A stretch of DNA of 64,000 nt from Metabacillus dongyingensis (GCF_019933155.2 NZ_CP082944.1:1304001-1368000); one strand, 5' to 3'; shown: positions 1 through 8,884, counted from the stretch's first letter. Numbers and translations are program-made. The notes: generated by a model not told the origin, from the letters alone.

Positions 1-35
1 CAGGGCATTCAGCCTTCTTAGTCATGGTCAAAAAA

Positions 36-68
36 TAAAGGCTCTGTCTTTTAATAGATAGAGCCTTT
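36..68 (-). terminator. Rho-independent terminator of the lipase gene
   Basis: An inverted repeat (AAGGCTCT with AGAGCCTT) is followed, read on the minus strand, by a T-rich run. It sits immediately after the stop codon of the minus-strand lipase gene. Confidence 0.75.
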
Positions 69-76
69 TGTGTGAA

Positions 77-832
77 TTAAACAGCAGTCTGATTCAGTAC
101 TTTTTCAATAAAATGAAGCGTCTCATCAATGATCTGCTGCTGGTCATGGTCAAGCGTAGCGACATGGTAGCTGTTTTCAAGTGTGATCAGATTTTTATTC
201 CTTGAAGAAATTTCTTCATAAATGACCTTTGAGTTATCCGGCGGGACAACGTTGTCCACTGATGAAACGAAAATAAGCGCAGGACATGTAATCTCATACA
301 GGTTTTTTTTCACTAATGCCATGAGCTTATTAATCTCTTTTAATGATTGAACAGGTGTTTTTTCATAAGCAAGCTCGGTTACCGCAGGATTTTTAATATC
401 AGAACCAATTGCGTCCAGAAATCTGGCCTGAATTTGCTGGGCTCCTGCCATGTTCGGAATATCAATAGCAGCATTTATGGGGATGATCGCTTTTATTTCC
501 GGATGTTTTTGGGCGAGATAGAGAGTAAGCGTGCCTCCCATTGAAAGTCCAGTAACAAAGATGGTGCTGCAGCGCGCAGACAGCCATTGATAACCTTCTT
601 CAACAGAAGCAGTCCAATCCTCATAAGTTGTTCCTTCCATTTCCTCATAGTGTGTACCGTGGCCTTTAAGCCGAGGTCCGCATACAGTGTATCCGGCTTT
701 TGCGTAGGCTTCTCCAAGCGGGCGCATGCTTTGTGTTGAGCCTGTGAATCCGTGTGATACGAGAATCCCGACCGAATTCCCTTCAAAATAAAATGGTTCT
801 GCTCCTTTTAATACCGGATATCTTTCTGACAT
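77..832 (-). CDS. Monoacylglycerol lipase (alpha/beta hydrolase)
   Basis: A 251-residue cytosolic serine hydrolase that would cleave monoacylglycerols to glycerol and fatty acid. From memory it is very close to the characterised Bacillus sp. H257 monoacylglycerol lipase, sharing the MSE-YPVL-GAEPFY start and the nucleophile at the same position. Visible features are the oxyanion segment HGFTG near residue 27, the nucleophile elbow GLSMGG with Ser97, Asp193 in SVDNVVPP and His223 in SYHVATLD. The start at 832 is chosen because AGGAGG lies seven bases upstream; an in-frame TTG six codons earlier overlaps that ribosome binding site. There is no signal peptide. It is a single gene with its own terminator, divergent from the MFS gene. 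The family and triad are clear; substrate preference is inferred from the homologue. Confidence 0.9.
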   Translation of the reverse strand: MSERYPVLKGAEPFYFEGNSVGILVSHGFTGSTQSMRPLGEAYAKAGYTVCGPRLKGHGTHYEEMEGTTYEDWTASVEEGYQWLSARCSTIFVTGLSMGGTLTLYLAQKHPEIKAIIPINAAIDIPNMAGAQQIQARFLDAIGSDIKNPAVTELAYEKTPVQSLKEINKLMALVKKNLYEITCPALIFVSSVDNVVPPDNSKVIYEEISSRNKNLITLENSYHVATLDHDQQQIIDETLHFIEKVLNQTAV

Positions 833-993
833 AAAAAAACCTCCTGCCAATTATTTAAAAATCTCAACGATTTACCATTCGCTATTAGACTTGCAATCTC
901 CTACTAAAGGTTGAGATTCATCCTTCCATTTTAGGATTCAGAAAATGAGAAATTGTGGTAAACTAGCTTTTATCACAAGGTGGAGGTACATTC

Positions 994-2220
994 ATGAAAC
1001 AGCTTAAACAGATTCATCCGCTTGGGTGGAACATCTTAATCGGCACGATTTTCGGCAGAATGGCAACATCCATGAGCATACCATTTCTGGCCATCTATTT
1101 AACTCAAGTAAAAGGCGTCTCTGCGTCCATGACAGGAACGATTATTGCCGTCAGCTCACTTGCCGGCATTTTATCAAGCTTTTATGGAGGTTATTTGTCT
1201 GACAAACTTGGAAGGAAAAAAGTGCTGCTGACATCCATCTTTCTATGGATCCTTGTTTTTATTGGTTTTGGAGTGGCAGACAGTGTGCTTTCATTTTTTA
1301 TTATGAATGCTCTGAACGGGGTTTGCAGATCGGTATTTGAACCAACCACGAGAGCGCTGTTATCGGATATTACCGATCAGAAAAATAAGCTGCTGATTTT
1401 TAATTTGAGATATGCTGCCATCAATGTCGGGGTTGTATTCGGACCGATATTAGGCATCTTTTTGGGATCAGCAAAAACGACCTTTCCCTTTTATATTGCA
1501 GCCGCGATTTATACCCTTTACGGCATCTCACTGCTGCTCACATTTATGAAAACGGAACTTGCAAGTGAAGCAAACGAAACTACCCGCATTTCATTTAGGG
1601 AGGCATTTCATGTAACGAGAAAAGATAAACTGCTTCTTTTAACTTTAGTAGGCATTATTTTATGCATTACAGGATTTTCACAGCTTACTTCTACATTGCC
1701 CCAATACTTTGCCATGTCTCCTGAGATTAAGGACGGGGCCAGAACGTTTTCCATTCTGCTGTCCCTGAATGCTGTCGTGGTTTTGATCATTCAGTATCCG
1801 GTAGTCAGAATAGCGAGGAACTATTCTCCGATCAGATCAATTATGCTTGGGAATTTATTTGTCGGTTTAAGCCTTTTCAGCTTTGCTTTTGCAAAAAGCA
1901 TTTGGATGATCGGCCTGGTTGTCATTTTCTTTACGGTTGGAGAGGTCCTGCTCTTCGCGATGATGGATGTCCTGATTGATGAAATTTCCAATCCCGATAT
2001 GAAGGGTACTTATTTTGGCGCTATGGGATTTACTCAGCTCGGGAACGTTCTCGGTCCTTGGATCGGCGGACTGCTTCTCGATTCTTACGGTGTCAGCGAT
2101 CCTGCCATTTTATTCGGCTGTCTGATGATTATCACATTAAGCGGTCTGCCAGTTCTGCTGCTTGTGAAAAAAGAAATGGAAAAAAAGGCAACAATTATTA
2201 AACAACATGTTCATGTGTAA
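994..2220 (+). CDS. MFS transporter, drug-efflux type
   Basis: A 408-residue, 12-helix major facilitator superfamily protein, probably a proton-driven exporter in the cytoplasmic membrane. The loop between helices 2 and 3 carries the MFS motif A (GGYLSDKLGRKKVL, about residues 67-80), and both six-helix halves are complete. The length is normal for the family. A GGTGGAGG ribosome binding site precedes the ATG and a terminator follows directly. It is transcribed alone, divergently from the lipase gene. Substrate cannot be read from sequence; multidrug efflux is the usual assignment for this subgroup. Confidence 0.8.
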   Translation: MKQLKQIHPLGWNILIGTIFGRMATSMSIPFLAIYLTQVKGVSASMTGTIIAVSSLAGILSSFYGGYLSDKLGRKKVLLTSIFLWILVFIGFGVADSVLSFFIMNALNGVCRSVFEPTTRALLSDITDQKNKLLIFNLRYAAINVGVVFGPILGIFLGSAKTTFPFYIAAAIYTLYGISLLLTFMKTELASEANETTRISFREAFHVTRKDKLLLLTLVGIILCITGFSQLTSTLPQYFAMSPEIKDGARTFSILLSLNAVVVLIIQYPVVRIARNYSPIRSIMLGNLFVGLSLFSFAFAKSIWMIGLVVIFFTVGEVLLFAMMDVLIDEISNPDMKGTYFGAMGFTQLGNVLGPWIGGLLLDSYGVSDPAILFGCLMIITLSGLPVLLLVKKEMEKKATIIKQHVHV

Positions 2221-2260
2221 AGAAGGAGGGATGCGTACATCGTGCGCTTCCTTCTTTTTA
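2219..2260 (+). terminator. Terminator after the MFS gene
   Basis: AAAGAAGGA pairs with TCCTTCTTT across an 18-20 base loop and is followed by a T run; it begins at the MFS stop codon. Confidence 0.75.
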
Positions 2261-2439
2261 AAAGATTTCAGTTATCCTTCGCCTTGTTTCATGATTCTCT
2301 TTTATTTACATACGTTACCAATAAAAGCAGAACGGGCAGTCATCATAACCTGACTGGAAAATTGCTGCATTCATAACCTTATTCCTTATATAAAGGTTCT
2401 ATAAAATGGTTAAGAGAGAAAATTCGGAAAAAATATTGG

Positions 2440-2520
2440 ATTATTATCAAATAATGTATTATTATCAAAAGTGATAAAGGTAGTTTTTTTATAAAATGTT
2501 ATCATTATTAATATTGATAA
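2440..2520. promoter_or_regulatory. Operator cluster of TTATCA/TGATAA half sites
   Basis: Upstream of the HTH regulator gene, the 12-mer ATTATTATCAAA occurs at 2440 and again at 2458, an 18-bp step. TTATCA-AAAG-TGATAA forms a perfect inverted repeat at 2462-2477, and TTATCA is mirrored by TGATAA at 2499-2504 and 2515-2520. The arrangement suggests autoregulation by the adjacent winged-helix protein. This is inferred from position and symmetry only. Confidence 0.5.
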
Positions 2521-2546
2521 CAATGAATACACTGGAGGATAGAGAC

Positions 2547-3089
2547 ATGAATAAATCAAAGATGAACCTGATCCTGCATCCTGTGAGAATGAAAATTATT
2601 CAATCTCTGCTGAACGGCAAAGAAATGACAGTCAGCCAATTGGGGGAGCGGGCGAAAGATGTTCCTCAGGCGACACTGTACAGACATCTTAATAAACTTC
2701 TTGAAGCCAAAATCATTCAAGTTGTAAAAGAAAATCAAATAAGAGGAACGGTTGAAAAAGTTTATATGCTAAATCAGCCATCCGTTCAGTCGCAAGAAGA
2801 CTTTTTATCCTTATCAAGTGAAGAGCATTTAGAATTATTCATGAATTTTACCACTCAGCTGATGGGCATGTATGAGAATTATTTACAGCAGGGAGAAGCA
2901 GATTTGATGAAAGATGGAGTAAGTTACACTGTAGCAAATATCCATTTATCAGATTCCGAATTTATGGAACTGTTAAAGGGGATGGGTGAACTGCTGCAAA
3001 AGGCCATGCTTAATGAACCTTCGCCCGAACGTACAGGAAGAAACATTGCAACGATTGTCATACCTGAAGGCAAAAGTAAAAAAACGTAA
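2547..3089 (+). CDS. ArsR-like winged-helix transcriptional regulator
   Basis: A 180-residue protein with an N-terminal winged helix (about residues 5-75: HPVRMKIIQSLL, then a recognition helix around PQATLYRHLNKLL) of the HTH_20/ArsR-like type, and a helical C-terminal half that probably dimerises or senses a ligand. No ArsR-type metal-binding cysteine motif is seen. The ATG at 2547 is chosen because GGAGG lies 7-8 bases upstream; the frame is open further upstream but without a binding site. It is first in an operon with a CPBP protease and an ABC exporter, so it most likely controls that exporter. The operator repeats just upstream suggest autoregulation. Confidence 0.75.
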   Translation: MNKSKMNLILHPVRMKIIQSLLNGKEMTVSQLGERAKDVPQATLYRHLNKLLEAKIIQVVKENQIRGTVEKVYMLNQPSVQSQEDFLSLSSEEHLELFMNFTTQLMGMYENYLQQGEADLMKDGVSYTVANIHLSDSEFMELLKGMGELLQKAMLNEPSPERTGRNIATIVIPEGKSKKT

Positions 3090-3110
3090 AAGCTGAAGAG
3101 GGAGAGGCTA

Positions 3111-3902
3111 ATGAAGAGAATGGATTTGAAACTGGCTTTGTTGATTTCAGGGATCTGTTTTGCATCTGGCTTTCTTTTGCTGCCATATCAAATGGAGTTA
3201 TTAAAATCAGCGATGTCTGCAAATGAATTTGAGGAAATGACCGGCGGTGCCTCCTTGGTTGTTTTATCTCTAGTATCATCTGTTCAATTATTTATCATGA
3301 GTTTCATCCTTGCTTTTCTTGGTTTTAAACTGGCACGAAATACTGGTTTTTCTTTTGACATCCTGCAATCTCTCTTTGAAAAAGGAAAAAAGAGGCTATT
3401 CAACCGTTCATCTCTGTTGCTTTCCATTGTTCTTGGAACTGTGACGGGATTCATGATTGTCGGCTCAGACCGCTTTTATTTTCAGTATCAGATTCAGCAG
3501 ATAGGGGAGAGCACGCCTGAATTCTCTTGGCTCGGATTATTCGCGGGTGTTCTGGCAGGCGGAGTGTTTGAGGAAACCCTGATGCGGCTGTTTTTAGTGA
3601 GTTTGCTGGCATGGATTTTTCAAAAAACGGCTGGAAGAAAGAGGCAGCAGCTGCTTAAATTTTATATCTGGGCTGCCATCATCATTGCTTCACTAGTATT
3701 TGCTGCCGGTCATTTACCGTTCACTTCAATGGTATTTGGTGATTTGACTGGTATGATTCTTTTCCGCTGCTTCCTGCTGAATGGTATCGGAGGTTTGTTT
3801 TTTGGTTACCTCTATTGGAAAAAAGGGTTTGAGTATGCAATCGTCTCGCACATGTTTGCTCATATCTCGATGCAGCTGCTGTTTATTCCATTATTCTATT
3901 AA
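3111..3902 (+). CDS. CPBP family intramembrane metalloprotease
   Basis: A 263-residue polytopic membrane protein of the CPBP/Abi (CAAX protease-like) family. The defining motifs are visible: EETLMR at residues 154-159, a histidine in FAAGHLPF (His201), and SHMFAH with His247 and His251. Seven to eight hydrophobic segments are apparent. It lies 21 bp after the regulator gene and 19 bp before the ABC ATPase, in the same operon. CPBP proteins beside ABC exporters are often linked to processing of exported peptides or to self-immunity. No precursor peptide gene was recognised nearby, so the substrate is unknown. Confidence 0.75.
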   Translation: MKRMDLKLALLISGICFASGFLLLPYQMELLKSAMSANEFEEMTGGASLVVLSLVSSVQLFIMSFILAFLGFKLARNTGFSFDILQSLFEKGKKRLFNRSSLLLSIVLGTVTGFMIVGSDRFYFQYQIQQIGESTPEFSWLGLFAGVLAGGVFEETLMRLFLVSLLAWIFQKTAGRKRQQLLKFYIWAAIIIASLVFAAGHLPFTSMVFGDLTGMILFRCFLLNGIGGLFFGYLYWKKGFEYAIVSHMFAHISMQLLFIPLFY

Positions 3903-3921
3903 AAAGGGAGCTTGAATACAG

Positions 3922-4821
3922 ATGATTGAAGTCGCAGGTGTTACAAAAACGTTTGGAAGTCAGACTGTGCTGAAGAACGTCAATTTTAAAGCAGAACAGG
4001 GAAAGATTGTAGGACTCCTTGGACCAAACGGAGCCGGGAAAACAACATTTATCCGAATACTAAACGGCGTCATTAAAGCTGACAGCGGGACGATTTCGAT
4101 CTTGAATCATGATCCTGTAACACATGGCGATGAGATCAGAAAGATTTCAGGCATTGTTACAGAAGGTGCAGGTTTGTATCATCAATTAAGCGGTGAAGAA
4201 AACTTAGCTTTTTTTGCAGATTTATATGGAGTCAAGGATAAATCCAGAATCATTCAATTGCTTGAGCTGTTTGATCTAGCTGAGCATAAAGATAAACCTG
4301 CAGGAACATACAGTACAGGCATGAAAAAAAGACTTGCGCTCGGAAAAGCGCTATTACACAGTCCCAAATTGCTGTTTCTGGATGAACCGACAAATGGCCT
4401 CGATCCGGACGGCATCAAAATGGTCCTCGCATATTTGAAAAAATACAACGAAGAAACCGGCACAACTATGATAATCTGTTCTCATGTACTGCATCAGCTG
4501 GAAGCTGTTTGCGATTCCTTCGCGTTTCTTGAGCATCAAACCATTGTTGAGCAAGGCACAATGGCTGAACTTGAGAAAAAGTATTTAAAAGAAATCAAGG
4601 TAAAAGTAAACACAGATATGAAGCTTCATAGAAAAGAATACTTGGAGTTTCCTTGTGAACAGCGAGCAGAAGGCGAAGTCATCTTCACACTGCCTGCAAA
4701 AATTGATATCCCTTTTTTACTGAGGGGGATTTTAGAAAATCATCATGTCTATTCCGCAGAAATTTTAAATAATGATCTAGAATCTATTTATTTTAAAGTA
4801 AGGGAGATGCACAATGAATAG
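3922..4821 (+). CDS. ABC transporter ATP-binding protein
   Basis: A 299-residue ATPase with one nucleotide-binding domain: Walker A GPNGAGKT (34-41), signature STGMKKR (131-137), Walker B LLFLDEP (150-156) and an H-loop histidine in ICSHVL. The last ~80 residues form a small extra domain typical of ABC-2 exporters (NatA/CcmA-like). The stop codon overlaps the start of the permease gene by eight bases, which supports translational coupling. It energises the adjacent permease. It could export a peptide, drug or ion; nothing here decides which. Confidence 0.85.
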   Translation: MIEVAGVTKTFGSQTVLKNVNFKAEQGKIVGLLGPNGAGKTTFIRILNGVIKADSGTISILNHDPVTHGDEIRKISGIVTEGAGLYHQLSGEENLAFFADLYGVKDKSRIIQLLELFDLAEHKDKPAGTYSTGMKKRLALGKALLHSPKLLFLDEPTNGLDPDGIKMVLAYLKKYNEETGTTMIICSHVLHQLEAVCDSFAFLEHQTIVEQGTMAELEKKYLKEIKVKVNTDMKLHRKEYLEFPCEQRAEGEVIFTLPAKIDIPFLLRGILENHHVYSAEILNNDLESIYFKVREMHNE

Positions 4822-5641
4822 CGCAATGATGAAGGCGATTATCAAAAAAGATTTAAGGGATATTTTTCGCAGCAAAAATTTGTTTGCTACGCTGATTATT
4901 ATTCCGGTTATTTTTTCAGCAATCATACCTGCAGCTCTCCTTGGAAGTGCTCTTATTTTTGATATCGAAGAGATGGCGGGAAATGATGCACAGAAGCTGA
5001 TCAGCAGTTTCCTGACTCATTTAAAACAGGAGAATCTCGTGCTTGAAACAGCCGAACAGCAATTTGTTTATTTGTTTATTAACTACATGCTTCCGTCCTT
5101 GTTTTTGCTGGTGCCGATAATCACGGCAAGTGTGGTGGCCGCCAACAGCTTTGCAGGGGAAAAGGAGCGGCGTACACTTGAGAGTCTGCTTTTTTCTCCT
5201 GTGCCGATTAAAACACTCTTTGTGAGCAAAATCCTTGGATCTTTTATTCCGTCTCTTCTCGTCTCCTTTTTAAGCTTTTTAGTGAGCGGATTGATTATTA
5301 ATATTCTGGGTTTTCAGCTGTTTGGAGAAATGATCTTTCCATCTGCCAATTGGCTCGCTCTGATCTTTTGTCTCTCACCAATGGTGTCTCTTATGACGGT
5401 CTTGCTTAACGTCTTTATCTCCTCGCGTGTCAAAACATATCAGGAAGCGCAGAACATTGGGGGCTTGATTATCCTGCCTGCTGTGGGAATGATGGCTGGT
5501 CAGTCAAGCGGTTTATTTTTTGTGGGGGCACAAATTACACTGCTGATCTCACTTGTGATTCTGATCGTGAATGCCGTTTTGCTGGATAGAATCACGAAGT
5601 ATAATGATCGGTATGTGATATTTGAAAAGCAGATTCATTGA
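4814..5641 (+). CDS. ABC-2 type transporter permease
   Basis: A 275-residue membrane protein with about six hydrophobic segments and the ABC-2 permease layout: a cytosolic IKKDLRDIFRSKN start, a first helix near residue 25, then a helix followed by FAGEKERRTLESLLFSPV (about residues 112-130), the coupling region common in NatB-like permeases. It overlaps the ATPase gene and is the last gene of the operon. It would form the pore with a homodimer of the preceding ATPase. Confidence 0.8.
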   Translation: MNSAMMKAIIKKDLRDIFRSKNLFATLIIIPVIFSAIIPAALLGSALIFDIEEMAGNDAQKLISSFLTHLKQENLVLETAEQQFVYLFINYMLPSLFLLVPIITASVVAANSFAGEKERRTLESLLFSPVPIKTLFVSKILGSFIPSLLVSFLSFLVSGLIINILGFQLFGEMIFPSANWLALIFCLSPMVSLMTVLLNVFISSRVKTYQEAQNIGGLIILPAVGMMAGQSSGLFFVGAQITLLISLVILIVNAVLLDRITKYNDRYVIFEKQIH

Positions 5642-5662
5642 GGGAACTCAAATTCAGGCGAT

Positions 5663-5718
5663 AAAATCAGGTTTGCATAATGCGGATAAATCCTTGATTT
5701 ACACTAAAAACCTGATTT
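5663..5718. repeat. Inverted repeat after the ABC operon
   Basis: AAATCAGGTTT is mirrored as AAACCTGATTT across about 33 bases. There is no T run, so it is not a canonical terminator; it may be an mRNA 3'-end hairpin or a repeat remnant. Confidence 0.45.
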
Positions 5719-5730
5719 GCACTGACAGAG

Positions 5731-5768
5731 CTAAAAAACCCCCTTGCCTTCTGGCACAGGGGGTTAGC
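5731..5768 (-). terminator. Terminator of the PrsA-like lipoprotein gene
   Basis: A GC-rich stem (CCCCCTGTGCC with GGCAAGGGGG on the minus strand) is followed by TTTTTT. It may also serve the ABC operon arriving from the other side. Confidence 0.85.
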
Positions 5769-5770
5769 TG

Positions 5771-6538
5771 TTAAATCTTAAGATCAATCTTCGCGTTTTT
5801 CTTCAATTCTTCCACTTTTTGAGCAAGCTGTTCCTGCTGTTTTTGCTGCTGAAGAGATTGTTCAATCTGAGGTTTTACTTCTTCTAGTTTTGGAACTTCC
5901 TGTCCGCTGCTTTTTCCTTGCTCAGCGTATTGGTCATATGTTTTTTGAATTTCTTCAGCTGAGATTTCACCTGCAGGCACTTCTTTTTCAACATACTGTC
6001 TGAATTTAATATCATCTGCAATTTGAGCTTCAAGTGTTTTCATGTCCATGCCTGATTTCTTAAGAGCTGCTTCGAATTCTTTTTCAGTTTTAAACTGTTT
6101 TTTCGTTTCGTCAAGCTGTTTTTTAACGTCTTCATCAGATGCTTTATAGCCTTTTTTGTTTGCCTCTTGAAGCAGCAGGGTTTGTCCGACTAAGCTGTCA
6201 AGTGTTTGTTTTTTCACTTGCTCTGCAGCTTCTTTAGAAGTAGGGTCTTGTCCCATTTGCTGCATTTGGCCCTGAGTCGACTGCAGGACGCTGTTATAGT
6301 CGCTGCCAAGGATTTTTTCGTCATTCACAAGAGCAACAGTTTTCTTTTCATCCACTTGCTGCGCTTCTAATTTCTTTTGCATTTCTTCCATTTGTTTTTG
6401 CTGATCCTTCTGCTGATCGGTTTCGGCTGTTTTTGCTTTATCATCATTTTTTGCTTCTTTGCTTTCTTCATTGCCTCCGCATGCTGCTAAAACAACGGCC
6501 ATTAGACCGGTTATTAATGGTAACATTACTTTTTTCAT
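5771..6538 (-). CDS. SurA/PrsA-like foldase lipoprotein without a PPIase domain
   Basis: A 255-residue lipoprotein on the outer face of the membrane. The signal peptide ends in the lipobox LAAC with Cys20 as the lipidated residue. A low-complexity Lys/Glu/Gln linker (about 24-60) leads into a SurA N-terminal-like helical chaperone domain (about 65-215) and a Gln-rich coiled coil at the end. PrsA has a parvulin domain between its helical lobes; none is visible here, and the protein is shorter than PrsA (about 290), so it is more likely a chaperone than an isomerase. AAGGAAGGAG precedes the ATG. It is monocistronic with its own terminator. Confidence 0.75.
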   Translation of the reverse strand: MKKVMLPLITGLMAVVLAACGGNEESKEAKNDDKAKTAETDQQKDQQKQMEEMQKKLEAQQVDEKKTVALVNDEKILGSDYNSVLQSTQGQMQQMGQDPTSKEAAEQVKKQTLDSLVGQTLLLQEANKKGYKASDEDVKKQLDETKKQFKTEKEFEAALKKSGMDMKTLEAQIADDIKFRQYVEKEVPAGEISAEEIQKTYDQYAEQGKSSGQEVPKLEEVKPQIEQSLQQQKQQEQLAQKVEELKKNAKIDLKI

Positions 6539-6779
6539 AATCGATCTCCTTCCTTCAAGCTAGAAGTATAATTTTTTCTTTTGAAAAAAAATCATCTAGT
6601 GCGCATTATAAAGGAAATCCTGTGAAAAAGAAACCTTATCGAGCCGATCTGAAGAATTGTAACAGGATTGAAACGTTTAAAATCAGCAAAGGGCATTAGG
6701 AAAATATGTTAGAATATGGGCATCTGGGTGAAAGGCAGGAAAATTAATCCTGATGCTAGGGACTAGGGGACCTTCCATG

Positions 6780-7285
6780 AAGCTGGAATGTTTTAATTCT
6801 ATGAATTAAAGCATAGCCTGGACAATTTTCTCGCTAAACTTCCTCCGGAAATGCCGGTTCATTTTCTATCAGAGCTGATCAGATTCAATGAAAATCATAA
6901 AGAGACAACGCTGAAATATGGACAGGATAAACTTGAAAGCAGAATAAAGCTGCCGGATCCATTAAGAGCACCTGAATATATACAAGCAAAATTAGAAGAT
7001 ATATACTTTTCCCAACAGGGAGTTATTGATTATGCATTGAAAAAATATAATCTCGGGCGCAAACCTTCTTCCTTCGTATATTTGTTCAACTATCTGTGCA
7101 AAAGCCGGTTATCCTCAATTGTCCTACCTGCAGAGTATATGGAAAACGGCAGGCCCTTTGGAATTGCTTTAGGGGCTTTTGCTTTTAGTGAGGGGCCTTT
7201 AATCATGCTTGGATATACTTATGAACAGCATACGAAGCTTAGAAGAAGTCCATACTTTGAGAAAGAAATTCAGCAAAATTCTTAA
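6780..7285 (+). pseudogene. Amidase-family pseudogene, C-terminal third only
   Basis: The readable part resembles the C-terminal end of amidase-signature enzymes: LPPEMPVHFLSELIRFNENH, then IVLPAEYMENGRPFGIALG and YTYEQHTKLRR. The same frame is open upstream of the first ATG (6851) back to a stop at 6794-6796 and gives the amidase-like FYELKHSLDNFLAKLPPE. Just upstream, family-like NVLI is found in another frame, so a frameshift lies near 6799. The catalytic Ser-Ser-Lys core of the N-terminal two thirds is absent. Usual length is 450-500 residues; about 160 remain. It is a relic and not expected to be active. Confidence 0.75.
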
Positions 7286-7310
7286 AAATGCAATTAAAAA
7301 GGAGATTAAT

Positions 7311-7823
7311 ATGACACAGATACCTAACAGCAAACCGTGTTCAGAATCAAGAGTTTTCCAAACAAACCGTGTACTGCCGCCAGATACGAATAATCATCAA
7401 ACCTTGTTCGGCGGGAAATTAATGGCTTCAATAGATGTTGTAGCCTCAATTTCAGCTGCGAAACATTGCCGGTCAGAATGTGTCACAGCATCCATGGATT
7501 CGGTGGATTTTCTGCATCCGATTCGTCCGACTGATGCGGTGCATCTTGAGTCTTTCGTCACATTCACGGGAAGATCATCGATGGAGGTATTCGTAAAAGT
7601 AACGGCAGAAGATTTAATAAGCGGTGAATCCAGAGTAGCAGCGACAAGCTTTATCACATTTGTTTCATTGAATGAACATGGTAAGCCAAAAGCCGTTCCG
7701 GGAGTTTATCCTGAAACAGAAGAGGAAAAATATTTATTTGATTCAGGTGAGGAGCGCTCGTTAATCAGGAAAGCAAGAAGAAAAGCGAGTATTACATTCT
7801 CGGAGAAAATTAAGCAATATTAA
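7311..7823 (+). CDS. Acyl-CoA thioesterase, YkhA/YciA-like hotdog protein
   Basis: A 170-residue cytosolic hotdog-fold enzyme that hydrolyses acyl-CoA to free acid and CoA. Visible features are PPDTNNHQTLFGGKLM (about residues 25-40), which precedes the central hot-dog helix, and the segments MDSVDFLHPI and GRSSMEVFVKV characteristic of the YkhA/BFIT group. Length matches B. subtilis YkhA. AAAAAGGAG lies at normal spacing before the ATG at 7311. The gene follows the decayed amidase and has its own terminator. The family is clear; chain-length preference is not known. Confidence 0.85.
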   Translation: MTQIPNSKPCSESRVFQTNRVLPPDTNNHQTLFGGKLMASIDVVASISAAKHCRSECVTASMDSVDFLHPIRPTDAVHLESFVTFTGRSSMEVFVKVTAEDLISGESRVAATSFITFVSLNEHGKPKAVPGVYPETEEEKYLFDSGEERSLIRKARRKASITFSEKIKQY

Positions 7824-7936
7824 TTGGCCATACATACCGCGCTCGCCTTGAAAAAAGTACACCAAAGCAGTGTATTAGGGAAGAAAATCGCCTCCACCCT
7901 GAAAAAAGCCGCAAAAAAATCAATAATAAAAAAGAG

Positions 7937-7968
7937 GGAAGATCCTTTGGGGATCTTCCTTTTATTTA
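7937..7968 (+). terminator. Terminator after the thioesterase gene
   Basis: GGAAGATCC and GGATCTTCC form a 9-bp stem with a 5-base loop, followed by TTTTATTT. Confidence 0.85.
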
Positions 7969-8040
7969 AGACTAATGAAATTGCGATTTTCATACGAAAC
8001 ACAAACAAATCTTGAAGTAAACTTATATTCAATAGATAAG

Positions 8041-8688
8041 CTAGAATTTTTCTGGAAACTGTTTCATGATTCCTGCCGAAAGAACATCGGCAAGCATCAT
8101 CAAATGATCCAGCCCTTTATCAAATGCTTCAATACTCGCATTCCAATCCTTTTTAAGTCGGGCAGACAGATCTTCAGAAATAAATTGAAGATGAATATAT
8201 AATGCTTCCTTCAGTTCTTTTTCAGACCAGTTCGGATTTGCGCTGCTCAAGAACTTGGCGATGTCATCTGCATTCTTATGCCATTCAGTATTAAATTTCT
8301 TAAAGTCAGATTGATTGCCGCTTTTTGCAGCTGCAGTCAATTTTCCTGCAATCAGAATGTGTTCTCTTAAGAGCTCAGCAAGCTTGTTTCCTGCTTCTTC
8401 CCCGTAATAAGGCTTAATGGCATTGCCAATGTCATCCTGATTTTTTAAGAGTCTTGCAAGCAGCTCTTTTTGATTCTCAAGATCGTTAAGGGAACTGACC
8501 ACATAGCTTTTTGTCCAAACCGCATGATCAGTCCAGAGCCTCCTCATGCTTTCTTTTAAAGCAAGCGTTTCTTTTGTGATGCATTCTTCGCGTGCCTGTG
8601 CCATGTCTTTTGCATCAGTTTTTATCGGCGACATGACGAAGACTAAGGACATAACCAGCATTCCAGCAGTTATTAAGTGTTTTTTCAA
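8041..8688 (-). CDS. Secreted helical protein of unknown function
   Basis: A 215-residue protein with a Sec signal peptide (LKKHLITAGMLVMSLVFV, cleavage probably after TDA near residue 25). The rest is alpha-helical and acidic, with WTDHAVWTKSYVVSSL and AIKPYYGEEAGNKLAELL as recognisable conserved stretches. Proteins like this are common in Bacillus and sometimes carry misleading enzyme names in databases; no catalytic motif is visible. The TTG at 8688 is chosen because AAAGGAAA stands at proper spacing and a signal peptide begins there; an ATG at 8736 would add 16 residues without a binding site. It lies 61 bp downstream of a small acidic gene on the same strand. Confidence 0.7.
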   Translation of the reverse strand: MKKHLITAGMLVMSLVFVMSPIKTDAKDMAQAREECITKETLALKESMRRLWTDHAVWTKSYVVSSLNDLENQKELLARLLKNQDDIGNAIKPYYGEEAGNKLAELLREHILIAGKLTAAAKSGNQSDFKKFNTEWHKNADDIAKFLSSANPNWSEKELKEALYIHLQFISEDLSARLKKDWNASIEAFDKGLDHLMMLADVLSAGIMKQFPEKF

Positions 8689-8749
8689 TTGTAAATTTCC
8701 TTTATATAAGTAGTGCGTAACATCAATAGTTTGCATGTAATCCTAAGTT

Positions 8750-8884
8750 TCATTCTTCTTCCGCACGAAACTCCCGATCTGCTTTTTCTATTGGATCATT
8801 TTCAAAACCGTATACATCATTGATCTCTTTTGTCACTTCATCTAAAAATTCATCAGATAATATCGGTATGTTTTCTTTAATCAT
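8750..8884 (-). CDS. Small acidic protein, 44 residues
   Basis: A 44-codon gene with a perfect AGGAGG seven bases before its ATG. The product (MIKENIPILSDEFLDEVTKE, then a short acidic tail ending AEEE) has no membrane segment and is about one third acidic. Similar short proteins with an ILSDEFLDE core occur in Bacillus, sometimes with misleading ABC-transporter names. It probably shares a transcript with the secreted protein gene downstream. Function unknown. Confidence 0.65.
   Translation of the reverse strand: MIKENIPILSDEFLDEVTKEINDVYGFENDPIEKADREFRAEEE

Noticed and set aside
7824..8015. Open frame for a 63-residue basic protein after the thioesterase gene
   Set aside because: It has no ribosome binding site, runs through the thioesterase terminator and shows no family resemblance.
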